Of a DNA stretch of 64,000 nucleotides, positions 57,229-64,000 are shown piece after piece. Every line of letters starts with the position of its first letter. Position 1 is the stretch's first letter. The notes below the pieces were generated by a model that was not told the DNA's origin, ran no database searches, and saw only the letters and a list, made by a program, of their open reading frames with translations. Location: positions 3,348,001-3,412,000 of the forward strand of contig NZ_VFNC01000001.1 of the NCBI RefSeq assembly GCF_006715395.1, in the 5' to 3' direction. Made by a program: the position numbers and the translations under genes. The stretch is from Streptomyces sp. SLBN-31 (GTDB taxonomy: Bacteria > Actinomycetota > Actinomycetes > Streptomycetales > Streptomycetaceae).

Positions 57229-59148
57229 ATGGAGATCCCCGAGATCCCCGAACGGATCACACGGATCGTCAGCCTGCCCGGTCAGGGGCTCTTGGCCTGT
57301 GACGTCCGCGGTGGCCTGCACCGCCTCGACCACGACCTGACCCCACGCCGGTCGTCCGGTCTGCCCGCCGTGGCGCAGGACCCGGCCGGCTGCCCGGTGT
57401 ACGGCGTCGCCCTCGCCGGCGACTGGATCATCACCCGGGACAAGACCGGCACCATCTGCCGCTGGCACGCCGACACGCTGCGTCTGGCCGACCGCCTGGA
57501 CGCCCGCACCACCGCCGACCGCTCCCTGCTGCTGGAGGGCGAACAGCCGTCCCCCACGATGCTGCGCGGCATCGGCGTGTGGAACGGCAAGGCGTACGTG
57601 GACAACGGGTACTTCCAGGTCGTCGTGCTGGACGTCGAGACGTTCGCCGTCGAGCGCATCGTCCCGTGGCCGCACGGCTACGACATGCTCGAATGGTTCT
57701 GCACCGACGCCCCGGGCGTACACGCCGTCGCCGACCGGCACGGATGCGTGCACCTCGGTTCGCTGGAGGAGTGGTCGTTCCCCACCACGGTGCGCGTCGA
57801 CACCTCCAACGTGCACCGCGTCGTCTACGACGCCCGGCACCACCGCTTCTGGGCCATCGGCGACGCCGGCGTCGGTGACACCCACAACGTCTCCAACGGC
57901 GTGGTCACCATCGGGTTGGACGGCACGGTCGACCAGCGCATGCACTTCGCCCGCAATGACGTCGAAGGGCTCGTGTTCTCCCCGGACTTCACCACCGTCT
58001 ACATCGGCGGTTTCGACGGGGAACTGCTCCTGTTCGACAACACCACCCCCGAACTGACCGTCCGCAAGCGGGTCACCGGCTTCAGCCACCAGATCATCGA
58101 CGTCACCATCGACGAGCAGGGACGCGTCTACACCCTCACCCAGGACGGCGAGATCACGGCGCTGTCCCCCGAGGGCGAGGTGCTGCACCGGCTCGACTTC
58201 TCCCGCCAGTGCGTGTGGGACCTGCGTCCGCTGCCCGGCGACCCCACCACCGTCCTGGCCGGCACCGACGACGGAACCGCCGTGGTCCGCCTCGACACCC
58301 GGGGCGAGCACGCCCGGCTCGACCTCGTCGACGAGTACCACGGCGCACCGGGCTTCGCCCGCCGGGCCGAGCCCTGCGGCGAAGACCGGGTGGCGATCTT
58401 CTGGCCCGACACGGTGCGCCGGTTCACCCCCGACGGCACCATCGTGTGGGAGGCCCGCCTGCCCGGCATCGTCCACACCGTCTCGGTCTCGCCGGACCAC
58501 AGCCGCGTCCTGGTGGCCTGCAACGCCGGCGGCTTCGAGTTCGACGCGGCCGACGGCCGGCAGCTGCTGCACGTGGACGGGCTGCTCGCGAGCGCCTGGG
58601 CGTCGGCCTATCTGCCGGACGGCCGCCGGGTGTTGGGCTGCCGTACCGGCCGGCTCGCGGCCTACGACGAGAGCGGCCGCGTCTCCTGGGAGACGGAGCT
58701 GGAGAGCTACCCCAAGCGGCTGCTGGTCGACGGCGACCGGCTGCGCGTCACCGGGGGCGGCGGTGTCAAGGAACTGATCGTCGGCGAGGACAAGCCGCGG
58801 CGGCAGTTCGTGGAACTGCTCGACAACACGGCCGAGAACTGCGCGCTGATCGACGGCACGCTGTGCGTGGTCACCTACGGCATGCAGATCGCCGCCTACG
58901 ACCACGACAGCGGTGAACTGCTCGCCCTGCACGAGGATTTGCCCGACTTCCCCAAGGGGATGACCGCGTTGCGCGGCGACGACGGCCGGGCGTACGTGGT
59001 GGTCGGCGGCCGCGGCGGCTACCTGCGCCTGTACCGCCTGGACCGCGGCGGCGAGGGCCCGGTCCTGACCGTGCTGCGCGACCTGTGGCTGCCGCGTTCC
59101 TCCGGCGCCCGCCCCTTCCCCGCCGCGGCCGGCGCGGCCCGGCCGTGA
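57229..59148 (+). CDS. large beta-propeller (WD40-like) protein of the azapteridine-like operon
   Basis: A 639-residue soluble protein starting MEIPEIPERITRIVSLPG; CAGGAG lies about 12 nt upstream and upstream in-frame extensions have no RBS. The whole chain consists of short beta-rich units (LLACDVRGGLHRLDHD, FTTVYIGGFDGELLLFDN, TVLAGTDDGTAVVRLDT, VLGCRTGRLAAYDESG), i.e. WD40 or quinoprotein-like propeller blades. No catalytic motif is seen. Its stop overlaps the GTG of the MFS gene by 4 nt. Distinct in sequence from the WD40 protein encoded at 61133, but of similar architecture, so the operon has two propellers. Confidence 0.78.
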   Translation: MEIPEIPERITRIVSLPGQGLLACDVRGGLHRLDHDLTPRRSSGLPAVAQDPAGCPVYGVALAGDWIITRDKTGTICRWHADTLRLADRLDARTTADRSLLLEGEQPSPTMLRGIGVWNGKAYVDNGYFQVVVLDVETFAVERIVPWPHGYDMLEWFCTDAPGVHAVADRHGCVHLGSLEEWSFPTTVRVDTSNVHRVVYDARHHRFWAIGDAGVGDTHNVSNGVVTIGLDGTVDQRMHFARNDVEGLVFSPDFTTVYIGGFDGELLLFDNTTPELTVRKRVTGFSHQIIDVTIDEQGRVYTLTQDGEITALSPEGEVLHRLDFSRQCVWDLRPLPGDPTTVLAGTDDGTAVVRLDTRGEHARLDLVDEYHGAPGFARRAEPCGEDRVAIFWPDTVRRFTPDGTIVWEARLPGIVHTVSVSPDHSRVLVACNAGGFEFDAADGRQLLHVDGLLASAWASAYLPDGRRVLGCRTGRLAAYDESGRVSWETELESYPKRLLVDGDRLRVTGGGGVKELIVGEDKPRRQFVELLDNTAENCALIDGTLCVVTYGMQIAAYDHDSGELLALHEDLPDFPKGMTALRGDDGRAYVVVGGRGGYLRLYRLDRGGEGPVLTVLRDLWLPRSSGARPFPAAAGAARP

Positions 59149-60419
59149 CCACGGCCGGCCAGGTGCGCGCCGGGCACGGCACCGCCCGCGGCGACGAGGT
59201 GGTGGAGCCCTCCCCGTTCACCGAGCGTCCCTTCCTCGTCTTCGCCGCCGGGAACGCCGTAAACAACGTCGGCGAGGCCCTGTACGCGACCGCGCTGCCG
59301 CTGCTGGCGTACCGGCTGACCGGCTCGCTGACGGTGATGGCGTGGCTGGCCGCCGCCGTGCCGATGAGCATGCTCCTCGCCCCCTGGTTCGGCTCGGTGG
59401 CCGACCGGCGCGGCACGTCCGGTCTCGTCCTGTACGGGCTGTTGGCGCAGGCGTCGGCGGCCCTGGCGATGAACCTGATGCTGTGGAACGGCCATCCGCG
59501 GACCTGGACGCTGTTCGTGTGCGCCCTGGTGGTGGCGGCAGGCGGGGTCGCCTACCGGACCGGCTGGATGACGGACGTACCCGTGATGTTCCCGCGCTGC
59601 CCGGCGCGGGCCCGCGGCACCCTCAACAGCCTGTTCCTCGCCACCACTCTGGCCGGGCCGGTCCTGGTCGCGGTGACCCTGCCGTGGCTCGGCTATCTGG
59701 GCGTGCTGTGGCTGAACCTGCCGACGTTCTTCGCACCGCTGGCGGTGTGGGCGGTGGGCGTGCGCCCGCCGCGCCGCACCGCCGCGGGCGCCGGGCGGCG
59801 CGAACCGGCACGCCTGCGCAAGGTCTGGCACGACGTCACCGCCGACCGGCGCATCGCCGTCACGCTCGTCCTGCAGATGGTGCTGGAAGCCGTCTGCGGA
59901 ACCGGCCTGACGTCCCTGGTCCTCTTCGAACTGCGCCACTCCTGGCGGCTGTCCGGGCAGCAGGCGGGCTGGGTCGTCGCCGCCGTCAACCTGAGCCTGC
60001 TGACCGGCAACCTGCTCGTCTCGCAGCGCCGACGGCTGCGCCCCAGAACGCTGCTGCCCGTTGCCCTCGCCGCCCGCGCGGTGTCCCTGGCCCTGCTGGC
60101 GGTGCCGGTGTGGCCGCTGTTCCTCACCGCACTGGTCCTCGGAGCCGTCGCCCAGGGCGCGCTGCTGGCCGCCGTGGTGATGCTGCGGGTGCGCTACCTG
60201 CCGCAGGCCGTCATGGGCCGGGCCTCGGGCCTGATGTGGCTGCTGACCGGATCCGCCGCGCTGCTGTCCCCTGTTGTGATCCCCCCGCTCGACCGTGTTG
60301 CGGGCCCGCACGCCACGTTCCTGGCGCTCGGCGCCGTCTCGTCGGTGGTGATGGTCCACCTGCACCGCGCCCGCACCGCCTGGACCCCGACGAACCCGGC
60401 GACGACCGAGCCGGCCTAG
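59145..60419 (+). CDS. MFS transporter, probable product exporter
   Basis: A 424-residue protein from GTG 59145 (GTGA overlap). About 12 hydrophobic segments; the major-facilitator loop between helices 2 and 3 is GSVADRRGTSGLVLYG. N-terminus FTERPFLVFAAGNAVNNVGEALYATALPLL is typical of MFS drug exporters (MFS_3-like). Embedded in the operon, it probably exports the product and gives self-resistance. Ends 12 bp before the GTP cyclohydrolase gene, whose RBS overlaps its stop. Confidence 0.85.
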   Translation: MTTAGQVRAGHGTARGDEVVEPSPFTERPFLVFAAGNAVNNVGEALYATALPLLAYRLTGSLTVMAWLAAAVPMSMLLAPWFGSVADRRGTSGLVLYGLLAQASAALAMNLMLWNGHPRTWTLFVCALVVAAGGVAYRTGWMTDVPVMFPRCPARARGTLNSLFLATTLAGPVLVAVTLPWLGYLGVLWLNLPTFFAPLAVWAVGVRPPRRTAAGAGRREPARLRKVWHDVTADRRIAVTLVLQMVLEAVCGTGLTSLVLFELRHSWRLSGQQAGWVVAAVNLSLLTGNLLVSQRRRLRPRTLLPVALAARAVSLALLAVPVWPLFLTALVLGAVAQGALLAAVVMLRVRYLPQAVMGRASGLMWLLTGSAALLSPVVIPPLDRVAGPHATFLALGAVSSVVMVHLHRARTAWTPTNPATTEPA

Positions 60420-60431
60420 GAGGAGGAAGAC

Positions 60432-61136
60432 ATGCCCCACATACCCGGCGACACCCGCACCACCGGCCTCCGGGCCCCCTCCGTGCCCGCGCTGCGCCAC
60501 CGCGACGGCGCCGGTGACCCGCCGCCGCGGGCGGAGGTGCGCCAGAGCGTGCGCATCCCCCTCTACCCGGCGACGGGAGACCCGATCACCGCCCGCGTCA
60601 TGACCTTCCGCGGGCTGGTGGACGGGCGCGAGCACTTGGCGCTGCGCCTGGGGACGGTCCAGGACGGCGTGCCGCTGGTGCGGGTGCACTCCGAGTGCCT
60701 GACCGGCGACGTGTTCGGCTCCGCCCGCTGCGACTGCGGCCCCCAGCTGCGCGAGGCACTGCGCATGATCGACACCGCCGGCGGGCTGCTGCTGTACCTG
60801 CGTCAGGAAGGGCGCGGCATCGGCCTGTACAACAAGCTCGACGCGTACGGGCTGCAGGACCGCGGCCTGGACACCTACGAGGCCAACCGGGCCCTGGGAC
60901 TGGGCGAGGACATGCGCGACTACGCGGCGGCCGCGCAGATGCTGCTCGCCCTGGGCCACGAAGAGATCGACCTGCTCACCAACAACCCCAACAAGTGCGA
61001 GCAGCTGCGCCGTTACGGCATCCGGGTGCGGCGCACCGTCGCCACGGGCGTCTTCGTCAACCCGCACAACACCGGCTACCTGACGGCGAAGGTCGCCCGC
61101 ACCTCGCACACCATCCGACTGGAGGAGTCAGCGTGA
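60432..61136 (+). CDS. GTP cyclohydrolase II, ToxB-like
   Basis: A 234-residue protein with AGGAGGAGG before the ATG. Zinc ligands Cys89, Cys100 and Cys102 (HSECLTGDVFGSARCDCG), the RQEGRGIGL motif (124-132), DTYEANRALG and LLTNNPNK are all present, so it should be an active GTP cyclohydrolase II, converting GTP to 2,5-diamino-6-ribosylaminopyrimidinone phosphate. It is free-standing (no DHBP synthase domain) and sits among WD40 and SUMF1-like genes rather than riboflavin genes. This matches ToxB of toxoflavin biosynthesis. The stop overlaps the next start by 4 nt. Confidence 0.92.
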   Translation: MPHIPGDTRTTGLRAPSVPALRHRDGAGDPPPRAEVRQSVRIPLYPATGDPITARVMTFRGLVDGREHLALRLGTVQDGVPLVRVHSECLTGDVFGSARCDCGPQLREALRMIDTAGGLLLYLRQEGRGIGLYNKLDAYGLQDRGLDTYEANRALGLGEDMRDYAAAAQMLLALGHEEIDLLTNNPNKCEQLRRYGIRVRRTVATGVFVNPHNTGYLTAKVARTSHTIRLEESA

Positions 61137-62842
61137 TACGCCATCACGGGCCGATCAGCGGCGTCGCGGCCTTCGGCGGCGCGTACGTGGCCACGGCCGG
61201 CTACGACAACCAGGTCATCCTGTGGGACGCGGCGGCGCGGACGCCGCTCGCCCGCGCCGTCCATGACCACCTCGCCAACCAGGTCGCCTTCAGCCCCGAC
61301 GGGACGCTGCTGCTGACCTCGTCCAGCGACTACACCGCTCGGCTGTGGTCGGTGCCCGACATGAAGCTGCGGGCCGTCCTGAGCGACCACAAGGACGACG
61401 TGGAGATGTCCGTCTTCCACCCGACCCGGGACCTGGTCGCCACCGCCTCCCGGGACCACCTGGTGCGCGTGTACGACCTCACGGGCACGCTGGTGGCCCG
61501 GTTCGAGGGACACACCGCCGACGTCATCTCCGTCGCCTGGCTGGGAGAGGGCGACGAACTGCTGACCTCCAGTGACGACGGCACCGTCAAGCGCTGGTCC
61601 CTGGCGGCCGGCGGCATGGTCGGCGAGGTCGACCTCGGCGGTGTGGAGACCGACACCATCGCGATCACCCGGGCCGGTGTGGTGTACGCCGGCAACGACG
61701 ACGGCGAGATCATCACCATCGCCGACGGCCGCACCGGCAAGGCCCCGGCGCACGAGGCAGGCATCAAGCGGCTGGTGTACAACGCGGCCACCGAGTCCCT
61801 GGTCAGCCTCAGCTACGACCGTGCCCTTCGGGTGTGGGACGCCTCCGACGCGGACGCCGGGCTCCGGCTCACGCACACCGCCGAGTTCCCCGCCGAGGTG
61901 TGGGCCCGCTCGTGCGCCTTCCTCGACGACTCCACGCTCGTCTTCGGGACCTTCGGCTCGTCCTACGCCGTGTACCGCGTCACCGACGGCAGCTGGGACC
62001 TGACGGGAGTGGAGCCCACGGCGTGCGTCAACGCGGTCGTCACCACCGCCGACGGCGCCCTCTGGACGACCGGCGACGCCGGAATCGTATGGGTCGACGG
62101 ACGGCAGCGGGCCGCCACCGGCAGCCTGTGCAACTTCCTCGTGGAGGTCGGCGGCCGTGTCCTGACCGGCGGCCAGCTCGGCCGGGTCTTCGACGCCCGC
62201 GACGGCCGCGTCCTGCACCAGCACCGCTCACCGCTGAACTGCGCCGCCGCCTTCACCCGCGAGGGCGTGCCGCACGTGGTGGTCGGCGCCTACACGGGAG
62301 AGGGCCTGGTGTTCGCCGTCCGCGAGGGACAGGATCCCGAGCACGTCGCGACGCTGCCCCTGCACACCAACGCGGTCAAGGGCGTCGCGGTCTCCGGGGA
62401 CACGCTGTTCGCGGTGTGCGCGGACGCCTCGGTGTCCTGGTTCTCCCTGGAGACGTTCACCGAGACCGGCCGCGTGGACGAGGCCCACGCGCGGATCGCG
62501 AACGGCTGCGCCCCGCTGCCGGGCGGCCGTTTCGCCAGCGTCAGCCGGGACCTGACCCTGCGGATCTGGGACGGCCGCACCAGCCGTACCGTGCCCACCC
62601 CGCACGACCACTCCGTCAAGTGCGTCGCCGCCTCCACGGACGGCCACCTGGTGGCGACGGGCTCGTACGCGGGCACGGTTGCCGTCTACGACGTGACCAC
62701 CGGGGACTGGCCGCACGTATTGCGGCCCACCACGGCGGGCATCTCCAGCCTGCACTACGACGCCGCCCACGGCCGGTTCCTCGCCTCCTCCTACGACGGG
62801 CGGGTCTACCCGCTCCAGCCCCGGCCGGAGCCGGCCCCATGA
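61133..62842 (+). CDS. WD40-repeat protein, ToxC-like
   Basis: A 569-residue soluble protein from GTG 61133 (GTGA overlap with the cyclohydrolase stop). Canonical WD40 blades are clear at the N-terminus (AFGGAYVATAGYDNQVILWD, FSPDGTLLLTSSSDYTARLW, EGHTADVISVAW, LLTSSDDGTVKRWS), more diverged ones follow, and RFASVSRDLTLRIWDG and LVATGSYAGTVAVYD stand near the end; two propellers of about seven blades fit the length. In the toxoflavin operon toxC encodes a WD-repeat protein directly after the GTP cyclohydrolase II gene, as here. Role there is not settled that I know of. ATGA overlap with the next gene. Confidence 0.85.
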   Translation: MIRHHGPISGVAAFGGAYVATAGYDNQVILWDAAARTPLARAVHDHLANQVAFSPDGTLLLTSSSDYTARLWSVPDMKLRAVLSDHKDDVEMSVFHPTRDLVATASRDHLVRVYDLTGTLVARFEGHTADVISVAWLGEGDELLTSSDDGTVKRWSLAAGGMVGEVDLGGVETDTIAITRAGVVYAGNDDGEIITIADGRTGKAPAHEAGIKRLVYNAATESLVSLSYDRALRVWDASDADAGLRLTHTAEFPAEVWARSCAFLDDSTLVFGTFGSSYAVYRVTDGSWDLTGVEPTACVNAVVTTADGALWTTGDAGIVWVDGRQRAATGSLCNFLVEVGGRVLTGGQLGRVFDARDGRVLHQHRSPLNCAAAFTREGVPHVVVGAYTGEGLVFAVREGQDPEHVATLPLHTNAVKGVAVSGDTLFAVCADASVSWFSLETFTETGRVDEAHARIANGCAPLPGGRFASVSRDLTLRIWDGRTSRTVPTPHDHSVKCVAASTDGHLVATGSYAGTVAVYDVTTGDWPHVLRPTTAGISSLHYDAAHGRFLASSYDGRVYPLQPRPEPAP

Positions 62843-63855
62843 CCACGGCCGACACCCTGGCGGTCAACCCCAACGAGCTGGACGACCGCACGGCGATGGG
62901 ACTGCCCGCGGCCTTCACCGACCGCGTCGACCAGGACCGGCTGCGGCGGCTGACCCGCACGCTCGCGGGCAAGGACCCGCAGGAACTGGCAGCGCGGGTG
63001 GCCGACCCGCGGGCCGACCGGCTGCTTCGGCTGGCCGCGGGCCAACTCCTCGCCCTGCTGGGCGATCCCCGCATCGACCCGCTGGCGCCGGCGATGGAGG
63101 ACGTCCCGGCCGCCCGCGTACGCCTCGGCCTGGCGGCGGACCGGGTCGACGCCGTCGCCGACGCCTGGCGGCACGTGGGCGTCACGCGCGCGTGGATCGC
63201 GAAGGAGGCACCGGAGTACGACGCCGACATCGCCGCCTTCCGCATCGCCCGCTACCCGGTCACCAACGCGGAGTACCGGCTGTTCCTGACCGAGCACCCG
63301 GACGCCGGACTGCCCACCTCGTGGCGCTTCGGCGTGTACCCCGCCCACCTGGCCAACCACCCGGTGTGGAGCGTGTCCCCGCAGGACGCCGACGCGTACG
63401 CGGCCTGGCTCGCCCGCCGCACCGGACGCGCCTTCAGGCTGCCGACCGAGGCGGAATGGGAGTACGCGGCCTCGGGCGGCGACGGGCGCGCCTACCCGTG
63501 GGGCGAGGAGCCCGGCGAGGACTTGGCCAACACCGTGGAGTACGGGCCCCTGGCCACCACCCCGGTCGGCATGTACCCGGCAGGACGCAGCCCGTTCGGC
63601 GCGTACGACATGGCCGGCAACGTCGAGGAGTACGTCGCCGACGACTACCGTCCCTACCCGGGCGGCCAGTATGTCGACGACGACCTGCACGCGGACACCG
63701 ACGCCGGCTACCGGGTGGCCCGGGGCGGCAGCTTCACCCGCTACGCCGACCTGGCCCGCTGCCGCCGACGGCACGGCTGGTACCGGCGCGACATCTACGC
63801 CATGGGCTTCCGGCTCGCCGAAACGCCGCCCGCCCCGGGCGTCGCGGCGGGGTGA
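62839..63855 (+). CDS. SUMF1/formylglycine-generating-enzyme-like protein, ToxD-like
   Basis: A 338-residue protein from ATG 62839 (ATGA overlap). An N-terminal helical region (about residues 1-115) precedes the FGE-sulfatase domain (about 125-330): FRIARYPVTNAEYRLFL, WSVSPQDADAYAAWLARRTGRAFRLPTEAEWEYAA, YDMAGNVEEYVAD, RGGSFTRYADLARCRRRHGWY and GFRLAE. The two active-site cysteines of true formylglycine-generating enzymes are not both present (a single Cys in ARCRRRHG), so a different oxidation chemistry is likely. From memory ToxD of toxoflavin biosynthesis is of this family. Follows the WD40 gene as in toxCD. Confidence 0.85.
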   Translation: MTTADTLAVNPNELDDRTAMGLPAAFTDRVDQDRLRRLTRTLAGKDPQELAARVADPRADRLLRLAAGQLLALLGDPRIDPLAPAMEDVPAARVRLGLAADRVDAVADAWRHVGVTRAWIAKEAPEYDADIAAFRIARYPVTNAEYRLFLTEHPDAGLPTSWRFGVYPAHLANHPVWSVSPQDADAYAAWLARRTGRAFRLPTEAEWEYAASGGDGRAYPWGEEPGEDLANTVEYGPLATTPVGMYPAGRSPFGAYDMAGNVEEYVADDYRPYPGGQYVDDDLHADTDAGYRVARGGSFTRYADLARCRRRHGWYRRDIYAMGFRLAETPPAPGVAAG

Positions 63856-63930
63856 GGATCCGGTGAGCCGTCATCCGCGTCCGGCGCCGCCACCGTGACC
63901 GGCAGCCGGACGGGAGGAGGGTGAGCGGGC

Positions 63931-64000
63931 ATGCCTCTGCCGTCACGCCGGGGCGCCGCCCCGCTGGTCGTGACCGGTGAACCGGTGGAGCAGCTGACCG
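63931..64000 (+). CDS. start of a further operon gene, truncated by the window edge
   Basis: ATG 63931 with GGAGGAGGG upstream, reading MPLPSRRGAAPLVVTGEP and on to the window end (23 codons). The frame is open; the product cannot be identified. An N-methyltransferase (ToxA-like) or RibD-like deaminase (ToxE-like) would be expected in a toxoflavin-type cluster. Confidence 0.5.
   Translation, partial: MPLPSRRGAAPLVVTGEPVEQLT

Noticed and set aside
1..64000. tRNA, rRNA, riboswitch or CRISPR elements
   Set aside because: None recognised on either strand by eye; in particular no FMN riboswitch was seen upstream of the GTP cyclohydrolase II gene.

Overview
The window is chromosomal DNA of a high-GC actinomycete, almost certainly a Streptomyces. 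Reasons: very strong G/C bias at third codon positions, many GTG and some TTG starts, leaderless promoters (TANNNT-like -10 followed by 6 nt and the start codon), twin-arginine and Sec-exported glycosidases, MEDS/STAS/HATPase anti-sigma-type genes, a DUF6233 protein and MAB_1171c-like membrane proteins. No rRNA, tRNA, CRISPR array or intact transposon was recognised.

Layout. 1-3.4 kb: an ANTAR-GAF-PAS sensor cut by the left edge, a small membrane protein and a fulvocin C-related bacteriocin-like protein. 3.4-11.9 kb: a secreted polysaccharide-degradation locus (two-CBM32 beta-helix protein, DUF1996 protein, GH-A glycosidase with CBM32, CBM32-GH64 beta-1,3-glucanase) around a LacI-type regulator. 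Copies of a GAGAGCGCTCTC palindrome lie in front of three of these transcription units. 11.9-29 kb: an exported GH2 enzyme with extra CBM32 domains, then an almost complete alpha-galactoside catabolic locus: secreted GH27 alpha-galactosidase, ABC importer, cytosolic GH36 alpha-galactosidase, SDR (probable galactose dehydrogenase), FadR-type regulator, galactonate dehydratase, mutarotase-like protein, KDPGal aldolase and KDG kinase, i.e. a De Ley-Doudoroff route. 

29-48 kb is mixed: a four-gene operon of HExxH protein, two paralogous membrane proteins and a FAD monooxygenase behind a perfect palindrome; a MerR protein; a GlxA/AraC regulator with an HD hydrolase and quinone reductase; a STAS / MEDS-HATPase / MEDS-STAS regulatory trio; a MerR gene with a 19-bp-spacer promoter next to a frameshifted reductase; glutamate-synthase-like and pyruvate-oxidase-like genes; an AI-2E-type transporter; a DUF6233 pair; and a Y-family polymerase-like gene. 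48.5-54 kb: a 1287-residue HTH-STAND-WD40 protein flanked by two exported proteins whose upstream regions share GGGTTTCCC motifs. 54-57 kb: small housekeeping or accessory genes, several with clear leaderless promoters.

56.9-64 kb is the most unusual part. Two identical 13-codon ORFs (MTKLVRRVTRAAI), each with its own ribosome-binding site, precede a hairpin and then a translationally coupled operon: beta-propeller protein, MFS transporter, GTP cyclohydrolase II, WD40 protein and SUMF1/formylglycine-generating-enzyme-like protein, continuing past the right edge. The cyclohydrolase II / WD-repeat / SUMF1-like trio resembles the toxB-toxC-toxD part of toxoflavin (7-azapteridine) biosynthesis, so this looks like the left part of a GTP-derived azapteridine or related cluster, with micro-ORFs and an extra propeller that I do not know from that system.
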